DNA of 64,000 bases, taken from positions 40,245,240-40,309,239 of the forward strand of contig NC_134646.1 in the NCBI RefSeq assembly GCF_030463565.1. The letters run 5' to 3'. Position 1 is the first letter of the stretch; each line of letters opens with the position of its first letter. Below are positions 13,218 through 23,600 of this stretch, piece by piece. Under the pieces are notes generated by a model that had not been told where the DNA came from, did not search any database, and saw nothing but the letters and a program-made list of their open reading frames with translations. Made by a program: the position numbers and the translations under genes. The stretch is from Pelecanus crispus (lineage: Eukaryota > Chordata > Aves > Pelecaniformes > Pelecanidae).

Positions 13218-13317
13218 TCCCCCGCCCCGCCCCCGCCCCGCCCCCCCGCCGCTCCGCCTCCCCGAGCCAGCAACTTCCCCGTCGGCGAGGCGGGCGCGGA
13301 GCCCCCCATCAGCCCGG

Positions 13318-13398
13318 ATGGGAGGAGGAGGAGGAGGAGGAGGCGGCGAGCAGCGGCGACGGTGCCCGAGGGGATGCGGCGGAGCGGGCCGGCGGTAG
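13318..13398 (+). other. Candidate upstream ORF 1 in the RAPGEF2 leader (26 codons)
   Basis: ATG at 13318, TAG at 13396-13398. The ORF begins with Met followed by nine Gly, mostly from a GGA trinucleotide run, and then turns Arg-rich. It is in a different frame from the main ORF and ends 215 bp before the main ATG, so reinitiation is possible. It matters only if transcription starts upstream of 13318, which I cannot determine. There is no evidence for a functional peptide. Confidence 0.4.
13321..13343 (+). repeat. (GGA)7 trinucleotide run in the leader
   Basis: Seven GGA units followed by GG, in the predicted 5' leader. GGA repeats are known to fold into compact G-quadruplexes in RNA and DNA, so an effect on translation is possible. 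That effect is inference. Confidence 0.9.
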
Positions 13399-13490
13399 AG
13401 CCGGTTCGAGAGGGAGCGCCGAGCCCTTGTCGCCGCCGCTACCGGCGGGGCTCGGCCGCCGCCTCCTGCTCCGGGCGGCGGCGCTGCTGA
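13374..13490 (+). other. Candidate upstream ORF 2 in the RAPGEF2 leader (38 codons)
   Basis: ATG at 13374, TGA at 13488-13490, encoding an Arg/Gly/Ala-rich peptide without recognisable features. It overlaps upstream ORF 1 in another frame and shares the reading frame of the main RAPGEF2 ORF. Its stop codon therefore provides an in-frame stop upstream of the main ATG. No further ATG occurs between 13490 and 13614, supporting 13614 as the true start. Whether it is translated depends on the unknown transcription start. Confidence 0.4.
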
Positions 13491-13613
13491 GCCCGCGGTG
13501 CCTCCGCGCCGCCCCCCGGCTCCTCGCCCAGCGCTCCGGCCGCGCAGCGCCAGGCCGCGGCCGGCCCTTCCCCATCCCCGCCCGGCCGGCGGCGGGAGGC
13601 AGGAGGGGGCGCG

Positions 13614-13682
13614 ATGGCGTCCTACGTGGATAACAGCTTCCGCCAGGCGGTGATGAAGAACCCGGCGGAGAGGAGCCCCCAG
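13614..13682 (+). CDS. RAPGEF2: RAPGEF2 (PDZ-GEF1) first coding exon, long isoform
   Basis: Twenty-three codons, starting MASYVDNSFRQ and ending NPAERSPQ, then directly GTAAGG, a near-consensus splice donor, leaving phase 0. This matches the N-terminus I recall for the long RAPGEF2 isoform, which reads NPAERTPQ in mammals, so Ser replaces Thr at residue 21 here. RAPGEF2 is a membrane-associated exchange factor that activates the small GTPases Rap1 and Rap2. The full protein has cyclic-nucleotide-binding-like domains, a Ras exchange motif, and PDZ, Ras-association and CDC25 catalytic domains, all encoded downstream and not in this window. The start has a good Kozak context (G at -3, G at +4), and an in-frame TGA lies upstream at 13488-13490. 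The paralogue RAPGEF6 has a related start but, as I recall, begins MNSPVDPG, so RAPGEF2 fits better. Only this partial gene is present. Confidence 0.88.
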
Positions 13683-13688
13683 GTAAGG
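13683..13688 (+). other. RAPGEF2: 5' splice donor of RAPGEF2 intron 1
   Basis: The exon ends CCCCAG and the intron begins GTAAGG, close to the CAG/GTAAGT consensus. The intron phase is 0 after Gln 23. This is the only exon boundary in the window that I can place with confidence. Confidence 0.85.
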
Positions 13689-13985
13689 CGGCCCCCTTCC
13701 CCGCACCCCCGCGGCGGGGGAGCCGCCCCGCTGCCCGCCGCCAGCGCGCACCCCCGCCCGGGGGGGAGCCCCAGGGCCCCGCTCCCGGGGGAGCGCGGCG
13801 GCTCGGGGGGCGGGTTGCACCCCCAAACCCCCCAGCGCTGAATTCCTGGGCGGCAAGCTCACGGGAAGAAATGCGTTAAGGCGAGCAACTTTCCTCCTAC
13901 TCCCTAATTTGGAGGGGGGGGGACGGGGACGAGACGACACACGACACGCCAGCTGAGTTTATTTTGAAGGTTGCTTCCGGTAAAA

Positions 13986-13988
<3 letters not shown>

Positions 13989-14011
<23 letters not shown>
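13989..14011. repeat. Poly(A) run, 23 bp
   Basis: Twenty-three A about 300 bp inside intron 1. It is not preceded by a recognisable retrotransposon body, so it is a simple homopolymer, not a SINE or pseudogene tail. Confidence 0.95.
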
Positions 14012-14017
<6 letters not shown>

Positions 14018-14877
14018 AAGAGTATAACGTTTTGGGGTTTTTATTTTCCTGTTTTGTGTTGTTATTATCCCGCAGTACGCGGTGGCTCGGGATTTGAATT
14101 CAATCCCTGCTTTCGCATAGCTGGCTGGAGCTGGCAGCGCTGTTTCATAATGTTGGGGCTGAGGTCAGCGGTGTTCTTGGCGAGTCCTCGCTCTCCAAAG
14201 TAGGGTGAAATCCTTACACAATGGCACCAGGCAGGAATTTTTTAGATACCTGCGCCGGGCTCCTGGAGCCCTCTTTGTCGGAGGAGTAGAGGAGTTGAAG
14301 CTGTTCGTAAGCGTAATTGCGCTTGGAGAGGCGAAGAAAGGTTAAATTGGGGACTGGAGTACGTATACAAACATTTTGACTTAACATGACCTGCAAAACA
14401 ACTAAACTGAATGAGTTCCTTCTGCTCCCGAATGGTTGCTGCAGTGGCTGTTGCTGCCAACTGTCCAAAGACTAATAAGCTTTACACTGATCCCCACATC
14501 AAGCCGCGGTTCAATAGCTAATGATACAAGGAGTTACTTTGCTTGGAGTTGTAATGCCATCTGTCCTATTTTCTAAAGGCTTGCCCAGCTCTCTGAGCAC
14601 TCCCTGTGTTCTGGTTTTGGGGAAGAGATGGTATTACTGATTATTCTGGCAGGCGGCTGATTGGCTGGTGACGTTTTCAAATTGGGGGCAAAGAGGAAAC
14701 CTTGACTTTCGGTCGGCACCCATAAGTCATTCCTCCTACTATAGATACGTCATTGTGGCAATGTTATTTTTACCCTCATGCTCATGGAATATGTGTGAGA
14801 AAATAAAAACTCCCATGGAAAAACAGACTGACTGCATAGCCGTCGTATTTAGCGTGTCTTTTTTGCAAATCTTCTTC

Positions 14878-14878
<1 letters not shown>

Positions 14879-14908
<30 letters not shown>
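14879..14908. repeat. T19-A11 tract
   Basis: Nineteen T immediately followed by eleven A, self-complementary over 22 bp. It accounts for the Lys-rich (or Phe-rich) segment of overlapping chance ORFs. Confidence 0.95.
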
Positions 14909-16413
14909 CCAACAAAAACACACAACTGCTTCTGGAATGTGTTTTTGTGGTGCTAAAGTTGTTTCTCTGTCCTTGGTTGACCTTTTCCAAATGTCTGTTT
15001 GCCTTCAGTGCCGGACCCAGCCCTTTAGCGTGTTGTGAAAGCTGAAGGAGGCCGAGTGCTCTCTCCTGGGAGGACATTCTGCAAACTCGTAGCCAGGTCC
15101 CTCGTGTTGGTAGAGGCATAAATTCCAGCCAGGGAAGCCTGCCGGCAGTGTCCGGCCTCGGGAGATGGTTATCGGAGGATGGTCGGTTGTTCAGGAGGAG
15201 CGACACCGGTAGACACTGGGAAACCAGTTGGTCAGGTAGTGGGGCCACCAGGCTGGGCTTGGGGGATGACGCTTCCCCTGTGCCACGATCTGTGCCATGC
15301 AAACTGTTAAACTTCCTCCTGTCCTGGCCCATTGGCCAGTGCTCTCTGGAAGGGATAACAAAAAAAAAAAAGGGGGGCAGAAAGTAAGAAATGATGCAGT
15401 GAAGAAATCAGCCCGAATGCAGGGATAAAGCTGGTGTGAAGGGCACGGAGCAGAGAGCTAAATCGGGAACGCCAGGGCTGCGTTAATGCTGTAAAACTTC
15501 CCGAATCAGCAGACTGGAAGCCTGCTGTGGCAATTGCCACAGGAAAAGAAACCCACCCTTAAATCCACGACGCTGACACTGGCCAAAATAATCCACAAAT
15601 AAGATCAAATTTGTGGGAAACATAATGTGTTGTTAGCACTGGAAATACTTGAAACCGGTGATCAGGCGTGCCCTCCTGTTGCTGCTGGGGAGAGCAGGGC
15701 TTGCAGCAGAAAACTCAGTTGGCGTTTTTGTGAATGGCTTGTGTTGAATTGTGTCTGTTGAGGAGTTTTCTAATGTTGGTTCTCTGTTCTGGAAATTCAG
15801 TTTTATTTTACAGCAGTATTGGAATTTGAAAGAAATATGCTTATGCACATCATCTTTCAGTCATTAAATAAAGAAAAAAAAGCGTTTATCTAGGAAGACA
15901 CAAAGACCTTGTTTTTTCTTCCTCCCTTAAAGTAACTTTTTATCATCTCTTTACTTGTATTTTCCTTTCCTTGCTAGGCTATCTCATAAAGATGGTTACT
16001 TAATTTTGGCTTTTGAGAAGTCATGAGGTATCTTTAAAGTTGAGAGAGGGCTGGAAAGAGCAAATGTATTTATCATATTCATGTCAGTACAGGAAGTAAC
16101 AAGAGAAGTATGTTAGTAGTGTATGTGCTGCTTACTTGCGTTATCAAACTCACTGGGGCTCAGCTTCTCCCAAATCATCAGGAGGTAAATATGCGTTTGA
16201 CATTCCTATTCACCCTGGATTGTCATGGTGCAAATTTGGCAAAATGACTTCACTGCAGGCTCAGAGGAGAGGAGTGACAGCAGGAGAGCCAGCTCGTATT
16301 TGTATGAACAGCTTTGAGAACTGCTAGATCTGATACATAATGTCAGAGAAAGCAAACTTAACATTGCATGAACTGTAGTGCGAAAGTCTCTTGGTAATTT
16401 TGAACTGGACTGA

Positions 16414-16433
16414 TTTTTTTTTTTTTTTTTTTT
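16414..16433. repeat. Poly(T) run, 20 bp
   Basis: Twenty T on the sense strand followed by AAACAG. This resembles a polypyrimidine tract plus acceptor, but the following sequence is not an exon I can recognise. Confidence 0.95.
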
Positions 16434-16772
16434 AAACAGTGTGTTCTGCAGTTGCTTTGGAAAATTCTTAGCTTTGTATCTCTGGTGGATCCTCACTTAC
16501 AGAGTTTTTCTGAATTTTGTGAATTATAACTCAACACTCCATTGAACAAAGAATCTCAAAATAAAAAAAAGAATATGTACATGGCCTGTACTTTAACACG
16601 CCTGTTGTGTAACAGAGCTCTCCTCTTTAATTGCTTTATTAAACTATTCATTTTCTCTTTGAAGACGTGAACTAGGAAGTTAATTTAACTACTCTGGGGA
16701 ATCTAACTCCTAAATGTTCATAAATTACAAATGGTTTTATGCCCTTAAGCTGTGAGTAATAGCGATCTATTT

Positions 16773-16795
16773 CCCCCCCCCCCCCCCCCCCCCCC
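16773..16795. repeat. Poly(C) run, 23 bp
   Basis: Twenty-three C on the sense strand of intron 1, flanked by AT-rich DNA. This is the longest C run in the window. The Gly-rich patch in the minus-strand ORF crossing it is a consequence of the repeat. Confidence 0.95.
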
Positions 16796-19700
16796 AAATG
16801 TCGTTTTATATGAACTGTTACAGCTTTAAGTCTTTTCGAACCAAATTCCAAATTCTTACTGGCATCATAGGCCATCTTAGAAAGCATGCAGTTTTATACT
16901 GGTGTAGCTTAATCTGAAAAAATAGGGCTGCTTTTGTTTCCAAACAAGAGAAGCCGAGCCCTAATCTCTTTCTTTATCCTACAACTCATTTGCATGGCAT
17001 GGTATGTGAATAACTAGTTACCTCAGAAACTCCGCATACTAGTTCACTGTTTTCATGCCACGTAGTGACGTCTGCAGGAAGAAATTTTGTTTTCAATGTA
17101 TGCCTTGATGTATGTTAGGTGCCTAAGGTTTTCTTCTGGAAAGTGCCGGTGTGGTACATTGAGGCAATTCAGTACGGTAGTAATGAATAGCAGAGAAGTA
17201 ACAGCATCAGGCCACATCTTAAGGGGAGAGGGGAGAACTGTACAGTAGGCCTTGGTTTGATACTAGCGCGTCGTTTAATGTCAGAAGACATCTAAACAGG
17301 ATGCTACTGCTGAGCAGATACTCCCTTCTCGAGCACTTGGGAGGAACAATGGCTTGATTATAGGATGTACCTATGCTTTTTCCAAATAAACTGTCAGCTT
17401 GTTCCCCAGTCCTGTTATTGTTATACTTGTGACCACTGATAGCACGATTGTGTGCAATCTTCAGATAAGCCAGAAATGAGCGTTTTCTTCTTGCTATAGT
17501 GATCCCTTAGCAAATAAATAGGAGGCGGTCTGGTTTCAGGCGATCATAGAAAATAAGCGTTTTACGTGTGAGTCTGGCACAAAGGATTATACTTAGTCTT
17601 TAAGTTCAGGCTTAGTGTCTGTGTGTTTGTATCAAATACACCAGAAGACTAAAATTACCGTTTTCAAAAGAGCTTATTTGGGATTTCTTTCGTTTGGACA
17701 ACAAGTATTTTGGAGCTTGAGTTTTCATTTCAGGTTTTTGTGACTGTCAACATGCTACCATCTTTTTAAAGCTAGCATTTCAAGAGGAAGATAACCCCTG
17801 TTATCATGCTGCTAACAGCAGTATAATGCTGAGAACTGGTTCTGTTGCTAAATTCTCCTGCTGGCTCTCGGTGGCCCTGAAAAGTGTAGGACTGTGACAG
17901 CTGATGCCTGATATTTGGCTGTAATACATCGTTATAATGGTCTTGCCATCATGCATCTCAGGGCTTTGTAATGTGGTTATTCAGGAGTAGCTTTAGTGTG
18001 AGAAGTTTGGTGTTCTGTTTTTTTAGGGGGGAGCCCGTTTGACCAACAAAATAAGGTTCCTAACTGCCCTTCCCATGGTGGTGTTCAGGCTTTCTGCTGT
18101 CTACAGTAACTAATTCTGAAGTGTGGGCATGAGCCCGTTACATTTTGTGCTAACATTGTGAGCGTGGTTAGTAGTGCAGCTTAATGAACAAAGGCTGTTG
18201 CAATTTCTTGGTCCCTGCATTTCCCTCTTGCTTGGCAGTTGGCTTGAAGTAAAGTTGCCATCATCAAGTCAGCTGTAAGGGTAATTGGTCTGAGCAAAAA
18301 AAGCCCTCCGGATGCAGCAAGGTTTTGGAAACTTGGTCAAAACAGTTAACATCCCCAGAATGTGTCTGATGAACTGTAAGTTAAGTGGTGTCTTTTGGTG
18401 GCTCTTGGTCTGTAAGTGGGGGAGATGGATACAGATAAAACAGGAGAAGTGATAATGGACATGTATAGCTAGACCTTTGGCCGTAGACGTTTTTCTTGCC
18501 ATGTTTCAGCGCTTAACTGGGAGGATAAAAAAACCCTAAAGTAACTATTTGGAAAAAGTGAGACCTTTACCTGACAGAGCAAGTAATGCATTTGTTTAGT
18601 ACAGAAATAATATAAGAGAATGTCTTTTTGAAGTAAGCATACTTTTTTTCCTCCTTAATTTTTTTTCTTGAGCTAGTATTACTGTGCAGCATAATTTCAT
18701 GCCCAACAAACTTAACTGTATGAATACGTCTTTCTGTGGCTGATAACTAAAACCGAAACCCCTTGTGTGTCTCAAGTTTTCTTGCGACCCCTCTAATCTC
18801 AGTCTGTCGAAGCAGCCCTGGAATGTCTGATTTTGAACTTCCAACATCAATTTTCATGTCCTTCCCAACACTAAGGCCATGTACTGCAACAGGCTGCCCA
18901 GTATCCTGTTTGTTTTGAAAGAAAATATGTTTATTTCCCGGTCTTTCTGATGGAGGGTGCATTTTCCCATAGCCGTTCATATCTTTGTTGCTAAGAGCTT
19001 TGAGAACATCAAGAACATTGAATTTTTAATTTCTTTTGCAGTGGTTTTCCCCTGTCATTGGGCTGGTACTTTCTGCATTTGTGAATTTGTGTCCTGTAGT
19101 AATACGAGTTACACCATCGCTTGCAAGGACCTCGGGGTGATCAGGAAGCCTTCACCTATAGAGTAGAAATGGCCTATTTGAAGCCTTGTCCTAAACACTT
19201 GTCTGCTTTCTCATTACATCAGAAGATTGCAGCTCAGTAAGCTGTACGTATCGGAGCCAATATGAAACTAGGTAACTTGGAAAGTGAGGGTTTAACTGTA
19301 GCACTGATAAGCTCTGTGTAATTTCCTGCGTGATTAATTAATTATCTGTTTGGTAGAGTTTGCTTTTGATTTCTGCCCTGCTGTGGCTGCAGAAGTGTTT
19401 GCACGGGGTTCAGGCTGGGTATGTTCCTGGGAGCTGCGAGCATGGTTTTGACAGCTTTGTGGGCATACTCTCCTGCACTTAAAAGCTGGGAGCGTAACGA
19501 CACTGCCTTGCCTTCCCATGGCAATCTTGCCTAGGAAAGTTACTGAAGTGAGCAGCGCCGGGCCTGAAGCCCAGGGATCTTCTACTCAGCCCAAGCTTTT
19601 TTTGTCTGCTTGCTTCTTAACGCGCTGTTCAGCCGTAAGAGCGTGTGTCTGTCCCCTCAGCGGTGCCCAAGGGACAGCACTGTCCCACCCATCCTCACTC

Positions 19701-20140
19701 ACCCCTCTGGGGAGCCAGGGGCTAGCCAGCGCGGCTGCTGGGGAGGCTGCGGTAGAGGAGGGCTATCGCAAGGCAATACTGATTGCCGTGGCTAGGCTTG
19801 CCCTTCTGCTAAAGCTAGTAATAAGCAAAATCATCGGTTGAACTTCTGAGACAAAGACAACTGATAGTTTGCTCTCGTCTTGGGTGTTAAAGTGTAGATC
19901 AGCAAAAGTAAATGTCACACAAGCATTTTCCCCAAATCCTGTTTTTCCTTGGTAGAAAGATACAGTGTTCCGTGGATTATGAGGTTACTCATGGAAAACA
20001 CTTTGTACCTGGAAAAAACACCCAGATGTAAGTGTAATCTCTGAAGATGCTTCTTCTATTGTAATAAGCATAAAATAAAAGTCAGCTAAGGTTTTGTGAA
20101 AACAGTCACTGTTTCTTGAACTCCATTATTTTTAAAACTC

Positions 20141-20177
20141 TGTATGCTTAAAAGTCTTTAAAAGTCTGTATGCTTAT
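20141..20177. repeat. Imperfect 25-bp tandem duplication
   Basis: The block CTGTATGCTTA is repeated about 25 bp apart, with AAAAGTCTTTAAAAGT between the copies. It looks like a local slippage or duplication event in intron 1. Confidence 0.75.
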
Positions 20178-20659
20178 GCGAATTATTGAGTGGTAGCTAC
20201 TAATTTGTTCTGATGAATTACTGATCCGATTTTGATAGCTTTTTTTCCCTAAATTGGAATGCTGCTACCTAATCTGTTAGCATGTTACAGGAATAACCGT
20301 ATGTATACTGAACAGTCATTGTAAGAACTTTGACTTCCTCATTGAGAGGTTTTTTGTATCCTCATGAGAAAATATATTTTGGCTTGTGTTTTGGGAACTT
20401 TCCCACAGTAGGAGATCTAATTTTTGCGAGGTATTGTTTGGGAATTCAAAAGGAGCGCTGGCAGAAAGATAGCTCTACAAAGATGCTTTGTGAAGGGCAG
20501 CTGAGCCTGCGCGCCTTGTTTGCTGCAGCCAGTGTTGCAGATTTAATTTGCTGGATATATTTTGCATGAAGGGATATATTTGAATAAGTCTTGAAATGCA
20601 AGTGGTGCTCCGCTTCCCTTTTGCTGAAGGTGGTGAAGTTGACCGCTTTTCTTGAAAAG

Positions 20660-20674
20660 AGAGAGAGAGAGAGG
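20660..20674. repeat. (GA)n microsatellite
   Basis: A short run of about seven GA units in intron 1. A similar short GA run lies near 31.95-31.97 kb. No function is indicated. Confidence 0.85.
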
Positions 20675-23600
20675 AGCCCTACTGCAGTGCTTTTCTTACA
20701 GCTTTGTTTTGGAGTTAAAAATAGCTATTTGTTCTCTCTGGGTATCTCTGTGTTATGCCCATATATCTGTAGATGTATTTCTTTGTGTATCTCTGTCTTG
20801 TCTGACCTGAATAAAAGTGATTTAATAGTTGATTTTCAGCAGTTCTACAGAATTCTGGCCAACAATAAGGAGCAGCATGTATATCATTACCTGATTAAAA
20901 CACTGAAGGAATAAGATAAGGTTAAAATATTTAAATGTTCTTAGAAAAAAAGAGCATGAGCTTCCTTTTCAGCACTGATAAGATTTGAAGGAATTTTCTT
21001 GTAATAATGTTTCTACGCATAGCAAGATTTCCCCATTTTTCTCTTATTTGTATCTATTCTGATAAACACAAGCAACAGAATGAAAATGCATCTGGTATCA
21101 GTGTAAATTACCTGGGATAAACGTATTAAGTTTCGTGGAAGACATATTGGTCGAGCATGCCTGTTGTTGACTGCCTTTACCAGACTGTTTTTGTTTGCTT
21201 GCTTTTTGTCTTAAAGTAAAAATAAACTTGCCTTAATAAATAAAAACATTTATTTCATAGTTATATCAGGTTTCCAAAGGGGAAGAGGGATTCTGTTCCC
21301 TGTGGGATGATGCTTTAAAATTTTTGAGGGTGGTTTGAATTTGCAGTTCTGTATTTTTAAGGACACTCTTGCCTCCCATCTTTATTTACTTTTTCTGTAG
21401 TTGGGGGAAAAAATATTGGTACAGTCTTTTCCAGTTGAAATTAGTCATTCAGACTTCTTGTCCTGTTAAGCAAAAAATAACCCCAAATTTAGAGGGGTGA
21501 GATAGAATGTTAGGCAAATGTGGTTTGTAAGCAGTTGATGGGAAAACAAGGCTGTACCGCCAGTACAGTTGGAAGAAGCTTCTGCTTGAGATTTGACTTG
21601 CTGAAACAAAAGGCTAAATCTTTCACGGTATATTGTATTTTTCTAGCAGCAAAGCTTGTTTAAGAGCTTTGTTTCCCATGCTGATGTTCTCTGCTGCCTC
21701 GTTTATGCTGATCCAACTGTTTGTGAGGCTACAATATAAACAGGATAAATGATACAATCTTGTTAGCTGAACAAAGGAAAAGTGACTTATTTTTGAGAGG
21801 TGGTGTTGTAAGGGTTTTTTCTTTCTAAAATCTAAGTGACTCAGTCTGGTTTAGATTATGGCTCCAAATGTCAGTGTTGGTGCAGCTGAAGATGTGAAGA
21901 CTTGCGCTGCAAGATTGAGAATAAATGCTTATGGCTGTGTGTAGGAACCTCTGAAACAGCTTAGCCTCCTCCAGAGACTATACGGTGCTCTGTTTTCAAA
22001 CACTATCTTGAAGTATAAAAAAAATTAAACTGGATGGAATATTATGAGATTTTTTTCATTCTTGATGCATTTCCTAATAAGAATGTTTTTTCTGCTTATG
22101 AGGCATAAGTGCAAGATGCTTCTTGAGAGAGAAGTCTTCCATTTTTGTTTGTTCTGAGGATTAACATCAAAGGAAAGTTTTGTAGTAAGTCTCTAGCTCT
22201 AAGGTTTTTCCCCATTAAAATATAGCAATGGTAAGAAACCTGGGTAGTAACGCTACCTTTGCATGCACTGAATTGGGTGGATAAGAGATGCTAAGGCCTG
22301 ATGTATTTTTGTATTGCTAATACCGAATCTTGTCTGTATTTATGTTGCTTTGTTGTATGGTAGCTGAAAAAAGGATGCTGGGGCGGGAAACAATGTGAAG
22401 GGAAACTTAATTTTATTGGTATGCAAGTTAAGCCATGTGCACACTTTTCCATTTGGTATCTGAAATCTGTTGGGACATACCTAAAATATGTACCCTATAA
22501 CGTTTTTGTTTTGACTTTGAGATAAGTGCTTAATCTTGTCAGGAGACCGTTCCCTCACCCCGACAGAACATTTTCTTAAAATATGTAATCTTGCTGAAAT
22601 CAGTAGTATGTTGTAACTGAGTAGCCAGCACCCATTTGAATGGTTGCGTGGATTTCCACTATTTGTCAAAAGCCATGTCCGAATACACAACGTATGCAGT
22701 AGTAAGTATTTAGGTAGGTTTTGCACTGAGAGAGAGACTTGGCTGTGCAATATTACAGCCTTCTTTGTGTCTGTTGTCGGTGTTGCTGTGGGGGCCAGGA
22801 GTGCCCTCCCTCAGCTGCATTAACTTGTATCATCGAGGAAGAGCAGGCCCTACAGCAGACAAGATGATCTTGTTAAAGTATCGCTGGATTCTGTGATAGC
22901 TGATTAGAAAACATTGCTATTAAAAAGAGAGAGGAAGGGAGCTGACTGTGCCGGCACTGCTGGGGACCTCTGCCTGTGGAATCGTTCGTTGACCCTGGAG
23001 GAACCAGAGTCTCCAAAAAGATTAAAGAACTGGAAGAAAAATGCGGGTGCCGGGTGCTGCTGAAGCAGAACGTGTGGCAAAGGTGGTTTGCGTGCTTGGG
23101 CTTTTTATCCCGGTTACTCAAGTGGTAACAAGGTGCTGAAAGCTGAAGTGAGGTAGTCGATCTTGATGCACGTTGTGATTTCCTGTTGAGGGTGGTTAGT
23201 GACTGGCAGCTTCTCCAGTGAAAGCAGTAAGTGGCCCATCGATTGAAATTACATTAGTGCTGTTCCTTTGTAAAATATTAATTTAGCTTGTGGATGAAAT
23301 ACGTGCTGAGAACATGGAGAAATAGAGTTTGATTGTATAGGTTACTTTCCGTCTGTAGTCTCAAAGGAACAAGTAGCAACTGTGTCTTAAGAAAAAGAAT
23401 AAATGGCCGTATAGTTAATGGAGGATGCTCTATCTGAGTATAAAACAAGAAACAAGATTTTGCACTGGTTGATGATGAGTGCTGGTCAGGTGGTCTCTCC
23501 AAACTCGTCTTTATTAGTGCAGTAGCTAAGTAGTTTGTTCAACGTATTCCCTGCTAAGGGGGTCGTGAGCAGATGGTAAACGCTCCCAGCGAGGCAGTTT

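Larger units (their letters stand above)
12950..13860 (+). promoter_or_regulatory. RAPGEF2: CpG-island promoter of RAPGEF2
   Basis: An abrupt shift from AT-rich DNA to very GC-rich, CpG-dense DNA covering the first exon, with AT-rich DNA resuming after about 13.85 kb. Several GC boxes of the Sp1/KLF type (CCCCGCCCC) lie at about 13220-13240. I see no clear TATA box in the GC-rich part, consistent with dispersed CpG-island initiation. The transcription start cannot be placed from sequence alone and plausibly lies between about 13.2 and 13.5 kb. The long minus-strand open frames across the island (up to 351 codons, rich in Pro, Gly, Arg and Ala) result from low stop-codon density in GC-rich DNA. 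Confidence 0.85.

Noticed and set aside
12885..13940. 351-codon minus-strand ORF across the CpG island
   Set aside because: Pro/Gly/Arg/Ala-rich translation is expected from GC-rich DNA with few stops. It runs through the G runs, the palindrome and the antisense of the RAPGEF2 exon.
13989..14011. Poly(A) tail of a retroposed sequence
   Set aside because: The sequence upstream is CpG island and exon-flanking intron, with no retrocopy body or target-site duplication.
14739..15332. 197-codon minus-strand ORF
   Set aside because: It passes through the T19-A11 tract as a poly-Lys block and shows no protein family resemblance.
16991..17011. Possible RAPGEF2 exon 2 fragment (translation contains LHGM)
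   Set aside because: Only four residues match the recalled YSYLHGMEAL block, and the frame hits a stop a few codons later.
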